A DNA stretch of 57,572 nucleotides. Origin: Bacteroidia bacterium (lineage in GTDB: Bacteria; Bacteroidota; Bacteroidia; B-17B0; Aurantibacillaceae). Made by a program: the position numbers and the translations under genes. Of this stretch, positions 18,301-28,390 are shown piece after piece (position 1 is the stretch's first letter; each line of letters opens with the position of its first letter). The stretch spans positions 1 to 57,572 of the forward strand of contig JALOMJ010000006.1 in NCBI GenBank assembly GCA_025455485.1, written 5' to 3'. The notes beneath the pieces are model-generated. The model ran no database searches, was not told the DNA's origin, and was given only the letters and a program-made list of their open reading frames with translations.

Positions 18301-21300
18301 ATTTGTGGTAAGTTAACGGGCTTGCCGTGGTCATGTTTCCCGCAAAAAATGCTTCAATTCCACTATTGTCAACTACGCTTATAGTATTAATGTTTTTTTG
18401 TGGGCTGGCATAAGCAGGTAGCATGTTTTGCATTTCGGCGTCGATTGTAACCGGAGAAACATTATGATTTATCACGACTTTAGCCATTTTAACAGAACTA
18501 CCGCCAATGTATCCGGTTATATTGTCAGCAAAATCAATTGCGAGCAAATGGTCAGAATTAGTGAATTGATTGTTTCCTGTTAAGTTTATTGCAGCGTTGA
18601 AATTTGTACCATTAAAGTATTTTAGGGTGTTGTTTTCACCTACAGCCAAAAAGCGACCGGCCCAATTGCCTTTAAAAGCATATAAGGCGCGGAAGTTGTT
18701 GCCGGGCAAGCTGGTTAAAGGGCTAATAACACCATTCCATTGGTGATTAGCATTTAATGTGATTGCCCCACCGATAGTGCTTGATGTGCCATGATCTGTT
18801 CCAACATAAAAACCACTGCTTTCATTGGACAAATCGATGTCGTAAATAACCTTATTTAAATTTGCTGCGTTAAAGGTAAAAGGGCTATTATCAAGAATCA
18901 AATCATTGCAATTCACAAGATAATTGTAGTTACCAGCAATGATGGCTTGGTCATCAAAGGATGTATGAACAGCAAATAAGTCAGGTACAATGTCAGCCCC
19001 TGCTGTAACGTGTCGGAATGGCTTGACTACATTCCAGTTTTGTGCGCCATCACGGGTATGACGAATAAGACCATGTTTACCGACAAAATAACCATTCTCA
19101 GAATTAATAAAACTGATTTGGGTAATTTCACCTGTAAACCAGGAAGTGATTTTTGTAGAACCGTATTTACCTAAAGAAAAGTACTGATTTTTTTGCCCTG
19201 CGCCGTAAAGCGATCCGGCACTTGATGAGTACCCAATACTGTTCAAGTTTTCTTCAGTAGTAATCGGAATCGGATCAAAGACAGCTCCAACGGAAGAAAG
19301 ATTACCTATGTCTGTCTGAAGTACTGTTCCATTTTCACCTGCAAAAATGGCGTAATTGAATCCGGTTCCTGCAGCATTTCCAACATCTAATAAGTTAACC
19401 GAGCCGGCATTGTTTGTTATTTTGGCCATAGTGGTTCCTATTCCCGTTACATACTCAACCAAACCGCTTTCTCCCACTGCTATAATCTGCGAAGTACCGG
19501 AAATGTATTTTGCGCCATTATAATTGGTCACATGTCCGGAGCTCGACATTATGAAACTGCTTGGTGCTGTTAAGTTTTTATAAGCCACAAAACCTTGATC
19601 ACCAAGTAAACTAAGCATGGAATTTGAAGGATTGACAAGTAGCTCATTCACTTTACTTGGTATGCTTGCCTCAGAACGGTCAGAAAAAGTTAAAGAACTT
19701 GAGAAATTTGAAGTTGTTGAGTTCGCTTTATGAATGTTTCCGCCAGCGCCAACACAAACAGCGTAACTTGGACTTGAACCAAAATCAAAAACAACTGAAT
19801 TAAAGGTTACAACGGGTGGAGAGATCGTGCCAATAGGCAAAGGCATAAACGCTGGTTGGTCAACCCCAATGAAGGAATTAAATTTTGAAAAAGTAGCTTG
19901 CCCTACAAGTAATATAGCAGGATTTGAAAACGTATGAGAAATTCTATCCATAACGAAGTCCTGATAGACAACATTGGATTTTTGACCTAAAATCCAGTTT
20001 ACAGCTGATTGTCCGCTTATAGTAATTGGTGTGTTATTGTCTGTTTTAATATAAAATAATCCCGATTGAGAAATAAACAAGCCCTCTACAGCATAGTTAT
20101 TCATACTTGGGCTTACTACTTCAAACAAACATTTGCTTGGTATAGCTGATGTTGAAATATTAGTTTCCTTCCAATTCACATTATTCTCCTCATAATTAAG
20201 GCTATAGAAAAATTTGCCCTGTGTCCCCGATGCTCCACAAGCTACCGCCATCAAACGGTTATTATTGTCAAAAGGCATAACCATTACATCATTAATATCC
20301 AGTGAATTGTTAGCATTTACCGCATTTAAAGCAGTGCTTACAGCGCCGATAGCCGGTACGGATGGAGTATTGATATCAAGGGTAACCCGTTTTATCAGGC
20401 CCCCGCTTCCAAAGGCCGTAAGCTTATGAACTGCACCAGTGATGATGTATTCGTTGAATCCTTTATAAGACTTTGAAAGTGTGCCTTGATTTATCAATAC
20501 CCAATTTGCCCCTCCGTCAACTGTCTTGTACAAACTACCTACCGAATTTGCATCAATTAAAATTGCTACACCATTATTTGCATCTGCGAAATAAACATCC
20601 TTAAATTCCAAAGCAGTGTTAGTGTTCTTAATACTCCAATTCTGTCCTGCATCATTGGATTTAATCAACAAACCATCCTTACCAACGGCATAAATGTTAG
20701 AAGTGTTACTAAGGCGTCTCACTTTGTTAAGACCAAGCACTTTCGTTTGACTTATGTCCGTCCAACTTGTTGCAACAGCACCAAGCCTGCTATAAATTCT
20801 TGAGGTTTCTGAAGTCGGATAATAAGTGGTTATATAATATTCAGTTGAACCGCTCCCTAAAAGTGCAACCGCCACATCGGTTATTGATTCTCCGTTTCCA
20901 AAAGGTATTGCGGGTGAGCTATTATTAAAATCCTGAAATGATGGCGCTACTCCTGGGGAAAGTGTGAACTTAATGAGGGTTCCGTTATCCCCTACGGCTA
21001 CTCCTTGAATGTCGTTATTGCTAAGCCTTATGGCAGCCACATCGTTTAAGGTATTTCCGTTACTAAGTTCATGTAAAGGTAAGTGATCCCAATTTGAGCC
21101 TCCATCCGCTGAAATCATAAACATTCCATCACTTCCAACGGCTATTCCTACATCGTTACCTGACGTAATTGGTATAAAAATCACCTTCTTAATATCAAAA
21201 CCTGAAATATAAGGCACGCGTCTCCAGGATTCTCCTCCATCACTGCTCTCAAAAACCTTTCCACGGTTAAAGTTAGAATAATAGGAAGAGCCTGATGATT

Positions 21301-24300
21301 GAATTTTTTCATATCCTGCCAAATATCCTCTGTTTTGATTCAGAAACTGTGAGCTGGTTATATTCACAAATGAATCGACTCCGAGTGTGTATCTGTATTT
21401 TAAGTTGGGGGAGCTCATTCCATCATGATCTGGCAATCTCTGCTTTACTAACTGATTAAGCGAATTGTAAATATATACAGTTGGCTGGGCGTGGTTAACA
21501 ATTACCGTTTTGTTCCTTGAACTTCTATCATTCTTTACTTTAATCGCGTTAGGGTCATTGAACTTTTTGATTGAATTATAAAAGGGTTGATCCAATCCCG
21601 CTGGAGGAATAGTCTTTATAAGATTCCCAGCCTGGTCATAGTAGTAGAGTGTGTAGTGAAATTCCTTATCGTCGTATTCACGTATCAAACTTTCGAATGC
21701 TCCCAAACAATGTGCATTGTATTGTGAAATAAATTGAGTCGCCATAGTATTCAAATACTGCTCGTAAAGCAATTTGGCATTGATTAAGGCAAGTTCTTTT
21801 TTATACAACATACAAGGATTTTGTGCAGTGCTTGTATTTAGCGGTGATTCAACAGTATCAATAGGATTCGGTTGAGCACACGGTATTATGACCGGCTGGC
21901 AAAAATTTTCGATTTCAACATTATTAGTTATATAGGTCAAATCGGTTATTTTCCCATTCATTACATCGTATAAAAAGGCCGCATAAGCCTCGGCGCATTT
22001 ACAATATCCCTGTTGTGAAAAATACTCAAACGTGTAAAGCATTTGAGGTACCGGTAAATTCAGTTGTGGATTTCGAGAAACATATCCAACATAAGCAGTT
22101 ATAGCATTGTTATACGTACTGAATTCTGAACTACAATACTTTTCATTCGCACAGCCCGGAAAATCGCGTATTGAAAGTGGTTGCGATGACATTGCATTTT
22201 TTTGTACCGTATAGAATTGTTGTAAATAGCTAAGATAGGCAGTCAAGCAGTGACAAAAACCCTGTTCGGTAAATTGCTCACCATCTATAAATTCATTTTC
22301 GAGATAATATCCCTTATCAATTGCCAGTTCACTTGTGTTGAATGCATCCAACGCATCAAGATAAGAAAGGTACCTATCCATACAATCCTGTAGCCCATTC
22401 GGCGAATTATTATCACACCTTGGAATTGAATTTATTGTTAATACAGGGCATACAGAGGTATTATAAAAGCTACTAATGTATTGGGTAAAATAACTTATAC
22501 CAGGCTCCTGACAACAATAGTTTTTGCTATCAAATTCCTGTTGTGTCAATGCAGGGGGTAGAGGATTTGCATAACATGCATTTGGAATTGTAGTGTTATA
22601 GTAAGCATAAGCCAATATATACTCATTATATAGTGAATCACATAGGTTTTGAGCCGTGTTCACGGTTGCATTTGATCCTATTGGTTTTCTATTACTCCAG
22701 TATTCCAGAATCGATTTAGGTTGTAGCGCCTGACTTGGAATATACTTATTGAGATATTTGTAATACTCATTTACATTCTTTTCGATTGCAACTTCGCTGA
22801 ATTGTAATGGTCCTGTAGGCTCTAGATGCTTTGATTCAGCAATATTTGATCTAACATTATAGCTTTTAATATGGCCTAAATACTTTTGGTAATCTAATTC
22901 TTTTGCATTGTTCTTTGTTACAAAGGTTTTGAATTTTTGAAAACTTTCAAGTATGGTTTTATCATGCTTGGCGGGGTTAAACTCAATGATAAATTTAAAA
23001 TAGTAGTCTTTTAATATCTCGAACTCGGGAATCCTCATTTCTTCGATATTCATGTAAGTCAGCCGGTCGTTTCTATTTTGTGCCCAAGCATATTTTGTAT
23101 TAATTTGATCTATTAACCCTTTATACTCATTGTAGAAATACAAACTTGAATCGACCCTAATCTTGTTCTCAGCAATTGCTATACGTTCGCTTTGTGTCCA
23201 TTGCTCTTGAATATTGCCTTGTGAAAGTGTGTCTTCCACTTGACGTGCTCCGCCTTCAACTGGTCCTGTAGAACCACAACAAACTGGTTCGGGAGCCCCA
23301 CAAGCGTTACAATTTTGAATTTCATAACAAGAACTTCCATAAAGTGTATCCCTGAAAATTGGTGAAGAACCACCACTTACCCCCCCTGAACTATACTCCA
23401 CAACTATATAAAAATCCTGAAAGCTTCCAGAACCTGTTGTTGATCCATATCCTTTCATTTCCAGGATGCTGGTGATATTTGGGAGGAGTATTTGTGTGTT
23501 TTGATTGTTTGATTTATTATTCGTTTTTACCCAAACTGTGCAATATGTATATTGGCTGCAGGGATCTTCACCTTCAATAAATTCCCAGGGGTCTCCTTCA
23601 TAACATGGCGAAAGAAAGGTAAAACCTAAACTGTCGTTCTGAATTGCACTTAATGGTTCATAACTACCGTTCACAATTTGCTTATAGTAATTATTTACAA
23701 TGGAGAACTTACTCACAGGGATATTAGATGCCAATGGACTAAAACCAGTCAGCAAATTTGAGGTCATTGTAGAATAGTTTAGAACATTGTTGTTTGGCGA
23801 AATCGCATTTGGACTATACTTTTTATTCAGTAAAATATCTGTGAGCAAATGCTCCAAATCCTTTTTGGTTTGGTGGTATTTTGTTTTACATTCAAGTGGG
23901 TCGGGCTTTTCGCATTTCCCCATTTCTATTAATTCCTGTTGTCCATTACAAAACTTTGTTACATCACCCTTAATTTCGCCTAAGAAAGAATTTCCGGTTG
24001 TTCTTGCTTCAAATACAAAGAAGTTGTTGTAAGCTGAATTTATGTTGTTAAAAAACCCAAGCGTAGATAAAGAGTTTGGCAGCAAAGGGTTTCCTGAAGT
24101 AAAATTCAATAAATTAATTTGCAAATAACAAGTAGGACTAGCATTATCAAAAACTTTATACTGATAGTTTCCTAAATACAACCATTTCAAACTTGGATTA
24201 TTATTGTTTGGAGCTAAAAGAATTTCGAGTTTACTTAAGTACTGAGAATAAACATTGTTTGAATTGCTAGAACCCAATGTTATCCCAGTTGTATTGACAA

Positions 24301-27300
24301 TATCCTTGGTGCCTGGCAAACTTTCAGTAATCGCAAGTATGGACATTAGACCTTGGAGTTCTTTAGCAAGATCATTTGGTTTACAAACATCATTAAAAAT
24401 ACAACCACCTAATTCAATATCCGTTGTGCCATTAACCACCTTATATACATAACTGGCACCAGTTTGTTCTTTAGCTATACAGGTAAAATTATTTACAGGG
24501 CCTGTATTACCGGTGCGCATAAGCTGAGTAATAGAAACCACTTGTGACCATGTAATTGTTTGTCCAGGTAAAGGACTAAATGCAATTGTTTTAACTACCT
24601 GATTGGTAAAAGAGTTTTTTATATTAACATTTAAGACTCCCGAATTGATTTGTGATTGCCATAGATAATTGACATAGTTGGCGGGTGGATTTGGTAAATT
24701 ATTTAAGTAATTATAGAGTTTAACACTGAATTCAGGGTAATTCTGAAGTGGTTCATTTGAAGAAGCAATCTTACCATTTTGAGCTAAGGCCTTCGCTAAA
24801 GCTTCAAAATCAATTGCCATCGGGCATTTACCTGTTTTAAGATAAGCTTGGTATTCTGCTTCGCTTTCGTCAATTGGTGAAGAAGAGTTTATCTGACCAT
24901 ATCTCTTTACTTTCAATGCGTAAAGATCTTTCATTTGTGAATTGCATGGTTGCTTTGAGTTGTAAAATTCGGATGATCCCGTGTTCACGGTGTTGTTGGA
25001 TGGATTGTATTGAATTAACTTGGTGTTATATGGGTTAAAATTCGGGTCACCAATACATCCATTATAATATTTGCAACTTGTACCAATGTCAAATCGCTTC
25101 CAATCCGAATACGCTATTTGAACTTTTGCCTTAGCGGCCAGGTAGGTATTTCTTAAGGTTTGCCACTCCTTATCCCTAAATGCTTGAGAATAATTTGCAG
25201 AACCGAATGTTGTACAATTCGCATTGTTGGCCTGGTTAACACCAATTTGATTCGAACACTTCAACATATAAGCTACGTACTCGTGCAAACTTAGCGGACC
25301 CATCGAAATATTATAAATATTATAGACGTCAGTAAGTGGAGTACCAGAACTAAATGACTGCTCAAAATAAAAAGAAGATGTAGCAGGATCCTTACCTAAA
25401 TCAAGCATGTAACCTCCAGGAGTATTTGGATCACTAATCAACAATTGTTTTACATTCAAGGCTTCGTTAAAAGTTTTGGTAGCTCTTAATAAGGCATCGT
25501 AATCATTGCTGCTGTATTTAAGATTTGAACCTACACCTACTGTGTTAAATCTATCTAAACAGTCCTCATAATAACAATATTCAGGATGGTATGTTACCAG
25601 TGATTTAGCCCAACTTGTTTTCCAGTGGGCGACAAAAATTGCCACATCAGAAAGATTTTCAGGGTAGGTATAATAATCTCCCGGGCCTAGAGTAAATGTT
25701 AGTGCCAGGTTATCGACTTTAAAATTGTAATTGCCAGGATTGCTGGTTGTTTGTGGTGGAACTTTAACCAATTTTACCCTCGATCTTAATCCGTTCGGAT
25801 CCTGATATTCCTGTACGTTATTTGGCAGCAATGGATGTTTCCAATTTGCTGGAAATCCCGGTATAGGTGTCAGTGGGCCAGACAAAGTCGATCCAGGATT
25901 TGTGTTCTTAGGTAACAGGTTTTGTTTGTTAAAAACAGATAATACATCGGTGGGGTTGGTCCAGTTTCCATATTGTCCATTTGGAGAAATATCACCTAAA
26001 AGCATGTTTAAGCCGAGTTCACAATCTCCTTTTATTGGAGCACACACTTCTTTGCATCTTTTGAAGAGATACTCCCACTGTTCCTCACTACCACGGCCTG
26101 AAGAAACATACTTATCCTTAGTTCCTAAACTAAGCTCACAGGGACATTTTATAGCACAAACTACAGAGTCCGGAATTTTGTTCAACTCAGTAGTTTCAAA
26201 ACTACTTAAGGGCAAAATGCAGTTTTTTGTGGGGTCGAGGTACTCTTTTAAATAGTAATCTCTTGCATCTTTATTGATTCTTAGAATTTTGCTAACATAA
26301 TAAAGTCCTATAGGCAGAATAAGCGGTGTATTGTAAGTTAAATCCTCGACTTGTTCCTCGTATTCATATTTGGTAGGTGAAGCACAACCTGTTGTAAAAA
26401 TAGTATCAGAACCAGCAATTGTGAAGTGCCCTACCATGCGTTTCCCAACATTCACAGAACTATAAATATTTGTTCCACAATCATCCGTAACTTTAATTTC
26501 AAGATCGTAAACGCAATTAAAGCACATGTTAGCCGGACAATTCGTTAGTTTGAAAGGCTCAACACCCAAATTATAAGTAAAAGTATTTGCTGAATTATTA
26601 GTGGGAACTAAAATCGATTTCCGAAATTCTATTGATTCACCGTCACTACCAATAATATTATTCTCGCTTTTTCCTGCAGTATTTTTATTAAACATATCAG
26701 CAGTTAATTTCCCAACAGGAGGTATAGAAGGCAAGTTTATTAAATTTGTTGGGGCATTACCAGCCAAAGAAGTTGCTATGGTCCTTCCACTTAAATCCAA
26801 ATACGTGATACTAACTTGTCCATTAGGATCAATAATCATGTTTTTCTGGTAATGACTTGCGTCCCCCACTTCAGAACCAAAAAGACGATCTAATTCAATC
26901 TGTTCAGGAGCTCCATAAAAATATTGAGTTGAATGTCCCCCTAATATTTGAAACTCTGGTCCCACACCGCCCTGCTTTTTAATTCTTCCTGTATTGTCAG
27001 GTGTGTATTCTGTTTGGCTATAAGGATAACCATCTGCCTCAGGTAAATAAGACTGAAATCCCGATTGATCCGGGTTGTTTAATGAATAGTATTGCGATGC
27101 TCCACTTGTGTTTGCCATAGGTGCTGCAATGTTTAAACAACTATTTGGTGATTGATCGACATCGAAATGCAACTTTGAATACACTTCACCTTGAAATCCT
27201 GCTAATGGTGTAACATTCAATTCCCGAACGTATAAAAAAGAGTGCTGTGCTAAAGACCCTGCATTTTGGCATGCAGCGGGAGGTAGGGGTGCAGGTAATA

Positions 27301-28390
27301 CGGTTACTGCTGGTCGTCCACTAAAATCATAAATTGAACTACCAATTATTGTAGTCAGGTCAGTATTATTTTTTGTTATGGTTTGTCGGGTCCTTTGGCT
27401 CCCATCTGCAAAATTCACCACAACTTTGCTCTTACCATCTTCCGCAAAGCTCGACTGGAAATTCCAATTGAAATCAGGTTCGAATTGAGAGACATTTATC
27501 GGAACTCCACTACTCCACTCCCCTGCAACAATATCTTTTAAGTAGGTATCAGAATTGCTAACAGGTCTACCAAAAGCTCTAACCCTAAACCCTACAAGGC
27601 CTTGATCAAAAATATTAGGTACAGTATAACTATTATCCTTCGTGACAATTCTTGTCGAATTGTTCTTAAAGTCATCCAGAGTTATTGAAACAGATTGTTG
27701 ATCGTAATTGTCCTTGGCTGTGTACTCTAATTCATAGTATAAAGCTCCGCTCTGAGGTGACCAGGTTACCAGGTATGAATCAAAATCATTTAATTGATCA
27801 CAGTCATAATCTTTACCAACAACCTGAAGATTTGGCATCTGTCCTAAAAAACTAAATGCCTGATATCTTAGATTTTGTATACTTGTTTCTACTCTCACTA
27901 TCGAAGGCAAATTAGTAACACTTACTCCGTTCACCCTTATACCTTGAATGGTAACGGCCATTTGATAAATTTTCGGGAAATTTGGTGCGTCGAAAAGCAG
28001 AACACTTTGATCCACAAAAGAAGTATTACTATAGGGCTTATTGCTTATTTCCAACGTCCTAACAGCTTGATAATAAATTGCTAACTGAGAATCATAAGCT
28101 TTAATATCCAGATCGACCTCCACATCCATGTTTTGCTCCGCAGTTACAAATACTGACTTGTTTGGTAAAATCATTAATCGTACTACACCAATTGAGCTCA
28201 CATCGTACTGATTTGAAATCGGGGGCGTAACATTCACCATATGGCTGGCTGTAAGACCTATAATTGGTCCTTCAAGTGAAGGGCTTGCCATATAAGTAAC
28301 TGGCACATCCTGACAAAACAAGGTTGAAGAGATTAAAAGGAAAGAAGCCATACAAGCCTCCTTAACTCTATTTTTAAAAGTCGTTTTCAT
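15389..28390 (-). CDS. Giant RHS/YD-repeat protein with inserted beta-propeller and HExxH tip
   Basis: A 4333-residue protein with signal peptide (ending SFLLISSTLFCQ). Residues ~200-600 carry FN3-like and early YD-like segments (YTPDNTGRIKKQGG, IDPNGQVSITYLDLSGR). Residues ~640-2230 form a long, partly Cys-rich insertion (CPANMCFNCVYDLEI, CCGSTGPVEGG). YD repeats resume near 2245 (YYYDQAGNLIKTIPPAG). About 1000 residues of BNR/Ycf48-like propeller (~2370-3360; SSDGGESWRRV, SNDAGQNWSIK, TVDGGANWVLI) interrupt them. YD repeats continue from FWYDRLGRMVVSQNAK (~3380) to the RHS core (SLDFGARVYDSRLGRFLSVDP, ~4070-4090) and NNPIRNIDVDG. The tip from 4118 contains HELKH (4219-4223), with E4252/E4254/E4257 downstream as possible third ligands, so a zincin-like peptidase is likely. 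RHS shells encapsulate such tips. It starts one base inside the preceding stop codon. Confidence 0.9.
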   Translation of the reverse strand: MKTTFKNRVKEACMASFLLISSTLFCQDVPVTYMASPSLEGPIIGLTASHMVNVTPPISNQYDVSSIGVVRLMILPNKSVFVTAEQNMDVEVDLDIKAYDSQLAIYYQAVRTLEISNKPYSNTSFVDQSVLLFDAPNFPKIYQMAVTIQGIRVNGVSVTNLPSIVRVETSIQNLRYQAFSFLGQMPNLQVVGKDYDCDQLNDFDSYLVTWSPQSGALYYELEYTAKDNYDQQSVSITLDDFKNNSTRIVTKDNSYTVPNIFDQGLVGFRVRAFGRPVSNSDTYLKDIVAGEWSSGVPINVSQFEPDFNWNFQSSFAEDGKSKVVVNFADGSQRTRQTITKNNTDLTTIIGSSIYDFSGRPAVTVLPAPLPPAACQNAGSLAQHSFLYVRELNVTPLAGFQGEVYSKLHFDVDQSPNSCLNIAAPMANTSGASQYYSLNNPDQSGFQSYLPEADGYPYSQTEYTPDNTGRIKKQGGVGPEFQILGGHSTQYFYGAPEQIELDRLFGSEVGDASHYQKNMIIDPNGQVSITYLDLSGRTIATSLAGNAPTNLINLPSIPPVGKLTADMFNKNTAGKSENNIIGSDGESIEFRKSILVPTNNSANTFTYNLGVEPFKLTNCPANMCFNCVYDLEIKVTDDCGTNIYSSVNVGKRMVGHFTIAGSDTIFTTGCASPTKYEYEEQVEDLTYNTPLILPIGLYYVSKILRINKDARDYYLKEYLDPTKNCILPLSSFETTELNKIPDSVVCAIKCPCELSLGTKDKYVSSGRGSEEQWEYLFKRCKEVCAPIKGDCELGLNMLLGDISPNGQYGNWTNPTDVLSVFNKQNLLPKNTNPGSTLSGPLTPIPGFPANWKHPLLPNNVQEYQDPNGLRSRVKLVKVPPQTTSNPGNYNFKVDNLALTFTLGPGDYYTYPENLSDVAIFVAHWKTSWAKSLVTYHPEYCYYEDCLDRFNTVGVGSNLKYSSNDYDALLRATKTFNEALNVKQLLISDPNTPGGYMLDLGKDPATSSFYFEQSFSSGTPLTDVYNIYNISMGPLSLHEYVAYMLKCSNQIGVNQANNANCTTFGSANYSQAFRDKEWQTLRNTYLAAKAKVQIAYSDWKRFDIGTSCKYYNGCIGDPNFNPYNTKLIQYNPSNNTVNTGSSEFYNSKQPCNSQMKDLYALKVKRYGQINSSSPIDESEAEYQAYLKTGKCPMAIDFEALAKALAQNGKIASSNEPLQNYPEFSVKLYNYLNNLPNPPANYVNYLWQSQINSGVLNVNIKNSFTNQVVKTIAFSPLPGQTITWSQVVSITQLMRTGNTGPVNNFTCIAKEQTGASYVYKVVNGTTDIELGGCIFNDVCKPNDLAKELQGLMSILAITESLPGTKDIVNTTGITLGSSNSNNVYSQYLSKLEILLAPNNNNPSLKWLYLGNYQYKVFDNASPTCYLQINLLNFTSGNPLLPNSLSTLGFFNNINSAYNNFFVFEARTTGNSFLGEIKGDVTKFCNGQQELIEMGKCEKPDPLECKTKYHQTKKDLEHLLTDILLNKKYSPNAISPNNNVLNYSTMTSNLLTGFSPLASNIPVSKFSIVNNYYKQIVNGSYEPLSAIQNDSLGFTFLSPCYEGDPWEFIEGEDPCSQYTYCTVWVKTNNKSNNQNTQILLPNITSILEMKGYGSTTGSGSFQDFYIVVEYSSGGVSGGSSPIFRDTLYGSSCYEIQNCNACGAPEPVCCGSTGPVEGGARQVEDTLSQGNIQEQWTQSERIAIAENKIRVDSSLYFYNEYKGLIDQINTKYAWAQNRNDRLTYMNIEEMRIPEFEILKDYYFKFIIEFNPAKHDKTILESFQKFKTFVTKNNAKELDYQKYLGHIKSYNVRSNIAESKHLEPTGPLQFSEVAIEKNVNEYYKYLNKYIPSQALQPKSILEYWSNRKPIGSNATVNTAQNLCDSLYNEYILAYAYYNTTIPNACYANPLPPALTQQEFDSKNYCCQEPGISYFTQYISSFYNTSVCPVLTINSIPRCDNNSPNGLQDCMDRYLSYLDALDAFNTSELAIDKGYYLENEFIDGEQFTEQGFCHCLTAYLSYLQQFYTVQKNAMSSQPLSIRDFPGCANEKYCSSEFSTYNNAITAYVGYVSRNPQLNLPVPQMLYTFEYFSQQGYCKCAEAYAAFLYDVMNGKITDLTYITNNVEIENFCQPVIIPCAQPNPIDTVESPLNTSTAQNPCMLYKKELALINAKLLYEQYLNTMATQFISQYNAHCLGAFESLIREYDDKEFHYTLYYYDQAGNLIKTIPPAGLDQPFYNSIKKFNDPNAIKVKNDRSSRNKTVIVNHAQPTVYIYNSLNQLVKQRLPDHDGMSSPNLKYRYTLGVDSFVNITSSQFLNQNRGYLAGYEKIQSSGSSYYSNFNRGKVFESSDGGESWRRVPYISGFDIKKVIFIPITSGNDVGIAVGSDGMFMISADGGSNWDHLPLHELSNGNTLNDVAAIRLSNNDIQGVAVGDNGTLIKFTLSPGVAPSFQDFNNSSPAIPFGNGESITDVAVALLGSGSTEYYITTYYPTSETSRIYSRLGAVATSWTDISQTKVLGLNKVRRLSNTSNIYAVGKDGLLIKSNDAGQNWSIKNTNTALEFKDVYFADANNGVAILIDANSVGSLYKTVDGGANWVLINQGTLSKSYKGFNEYIITGAVHKLTAFGSGGLIKRVTLDINTPSVPAIGAVSTALNAVNANNSLDINDVMVMPFDNNNRLMAVACGASGTQGKFFYSLNYEENNVNWKETNISTSAIPSKCLFEVVSPSMNNYAVEGLFISQSGLFYIKTDNNTPITISGQSAVNWILGQKSNVVYQDFVMDRISHTFSNPAILLVGQATFSKFNSFIGVDQPAFMPLPIGTISPPVVTFNSVVFDFGSSPSYAVCVGAGGNIHKANSTTSNFSSSLTFSDRSEASIPSKVNELLVNPSNSMLSLLGDQGFVAYKNLTAPSSFIMSSSGHVTNYNGAKYISGTSQIIAVGESGLVEYVTGIGTTMAKITNNAGSVNLLDVGNAAGTGFNYAIFAGENGTVLQTDIGNLSSVGAVFDPIPITTEENLNSIGYSSSAGSLYGAGQKNQYFSLGKYGSTKITSWFTGEITQISFINSENGYFVGKHGLIRHTRDGAQNWNVVKPFRHVTAGADIVPDLFAVHTSFDDQAIIAGNYNYLVNCNDLILDNSPFTFNAANLNKVIYDIDLSNESSGFYVGTDHGTSSTIGGAITLNANHQWNGVISPLTSLPGNNFRALYAFKGNWAGRFLAVGENNTLKYFNGTNFNAAINLTGNNQFTNSDHLLAIDFADNITGYIGGSSVKMAKVVINHNVSPVTIDAEMQNMLPAYASPQKNINTISVVDNSGIEAFFAGNMTTASPLTYHKYNWKFGHAVGKHSTLFWYDRLGRMVVSQNAKQSPDKYSYTIYDSQGRIVEVGEKTENLPTDKKFETIFGAFVGLSFNPKVIDDNKLKDWLNHATGAKHQITKTVYETEYSCEKNVFTQENLRKRVSSVYYYEDNLGACNYDHATHYSYDISGNVKMLVQDNRRLMASPDPLIRAQRYKFMYYQYDLISGKVNQVSYQPEKDDAFYHRYEYDADNRLTEVKTSRNAVIWETDAKYFYYKHGPLARVELGHDKIQGIDYAYTLQGWIKGMNSNKLDPATDMGKDASATNTVFPMDASGFTLGYYKTGFDDYEAISSSAWSLANRFEAFTGSTGQPSNLFNARENLFNGNISLMATSISEPYNYGNAIAPNNLVLTKKPMASAYKYDQLNRISTAQSFTSFVNASNNWLGANNNPSYANNFTYDANGNIATQTKADMNNAVFDNLMYNYTLDAQNRPINNRLRSVNDPAGVGPANYADLPNQTNMDNYEYDEIGNLVKDKSELIGTTAGEIIWNVYGKIAEIKRDASSMLTSIKFEYDANGNRVGKHVYFENANNMQLWLHSLYYVRDAQGNLMATYKSEPEPWPSVSKTFELIERPIYGSNRVGIDKHVVNVIFPPVMTIGPIELQRRVGNKHFEIANHLGNVNTVVSDLKIPIPWVGNTAKQYYLADIVSSTDYYAFGQLMPGRNYSAYNYRYGFNGKENDNEVKGIGNSLDFGARVYDSRLGRFLSVDPLFQKQVSWSPYSASGNNPIRNIDVDGKYFTGDTKMLIEVYTLMVKLSSSKDIKVANMAKEFKSQLEKMDASDVEFYLQKSSTTFSEGKGGNTYFDFDKNRVVIDVKRFMGASAGNPMEQSEQARLGHELKHGAQFLEGDLSFSTSKSSSESGEDLDLYDEIEAVEISSLINETLEPMKDNEAIKKSQIDGYKNKGLLPIEINSSKEKTEQIEKAGYVKYKSIFNFKPNASQINDKKLTLKP

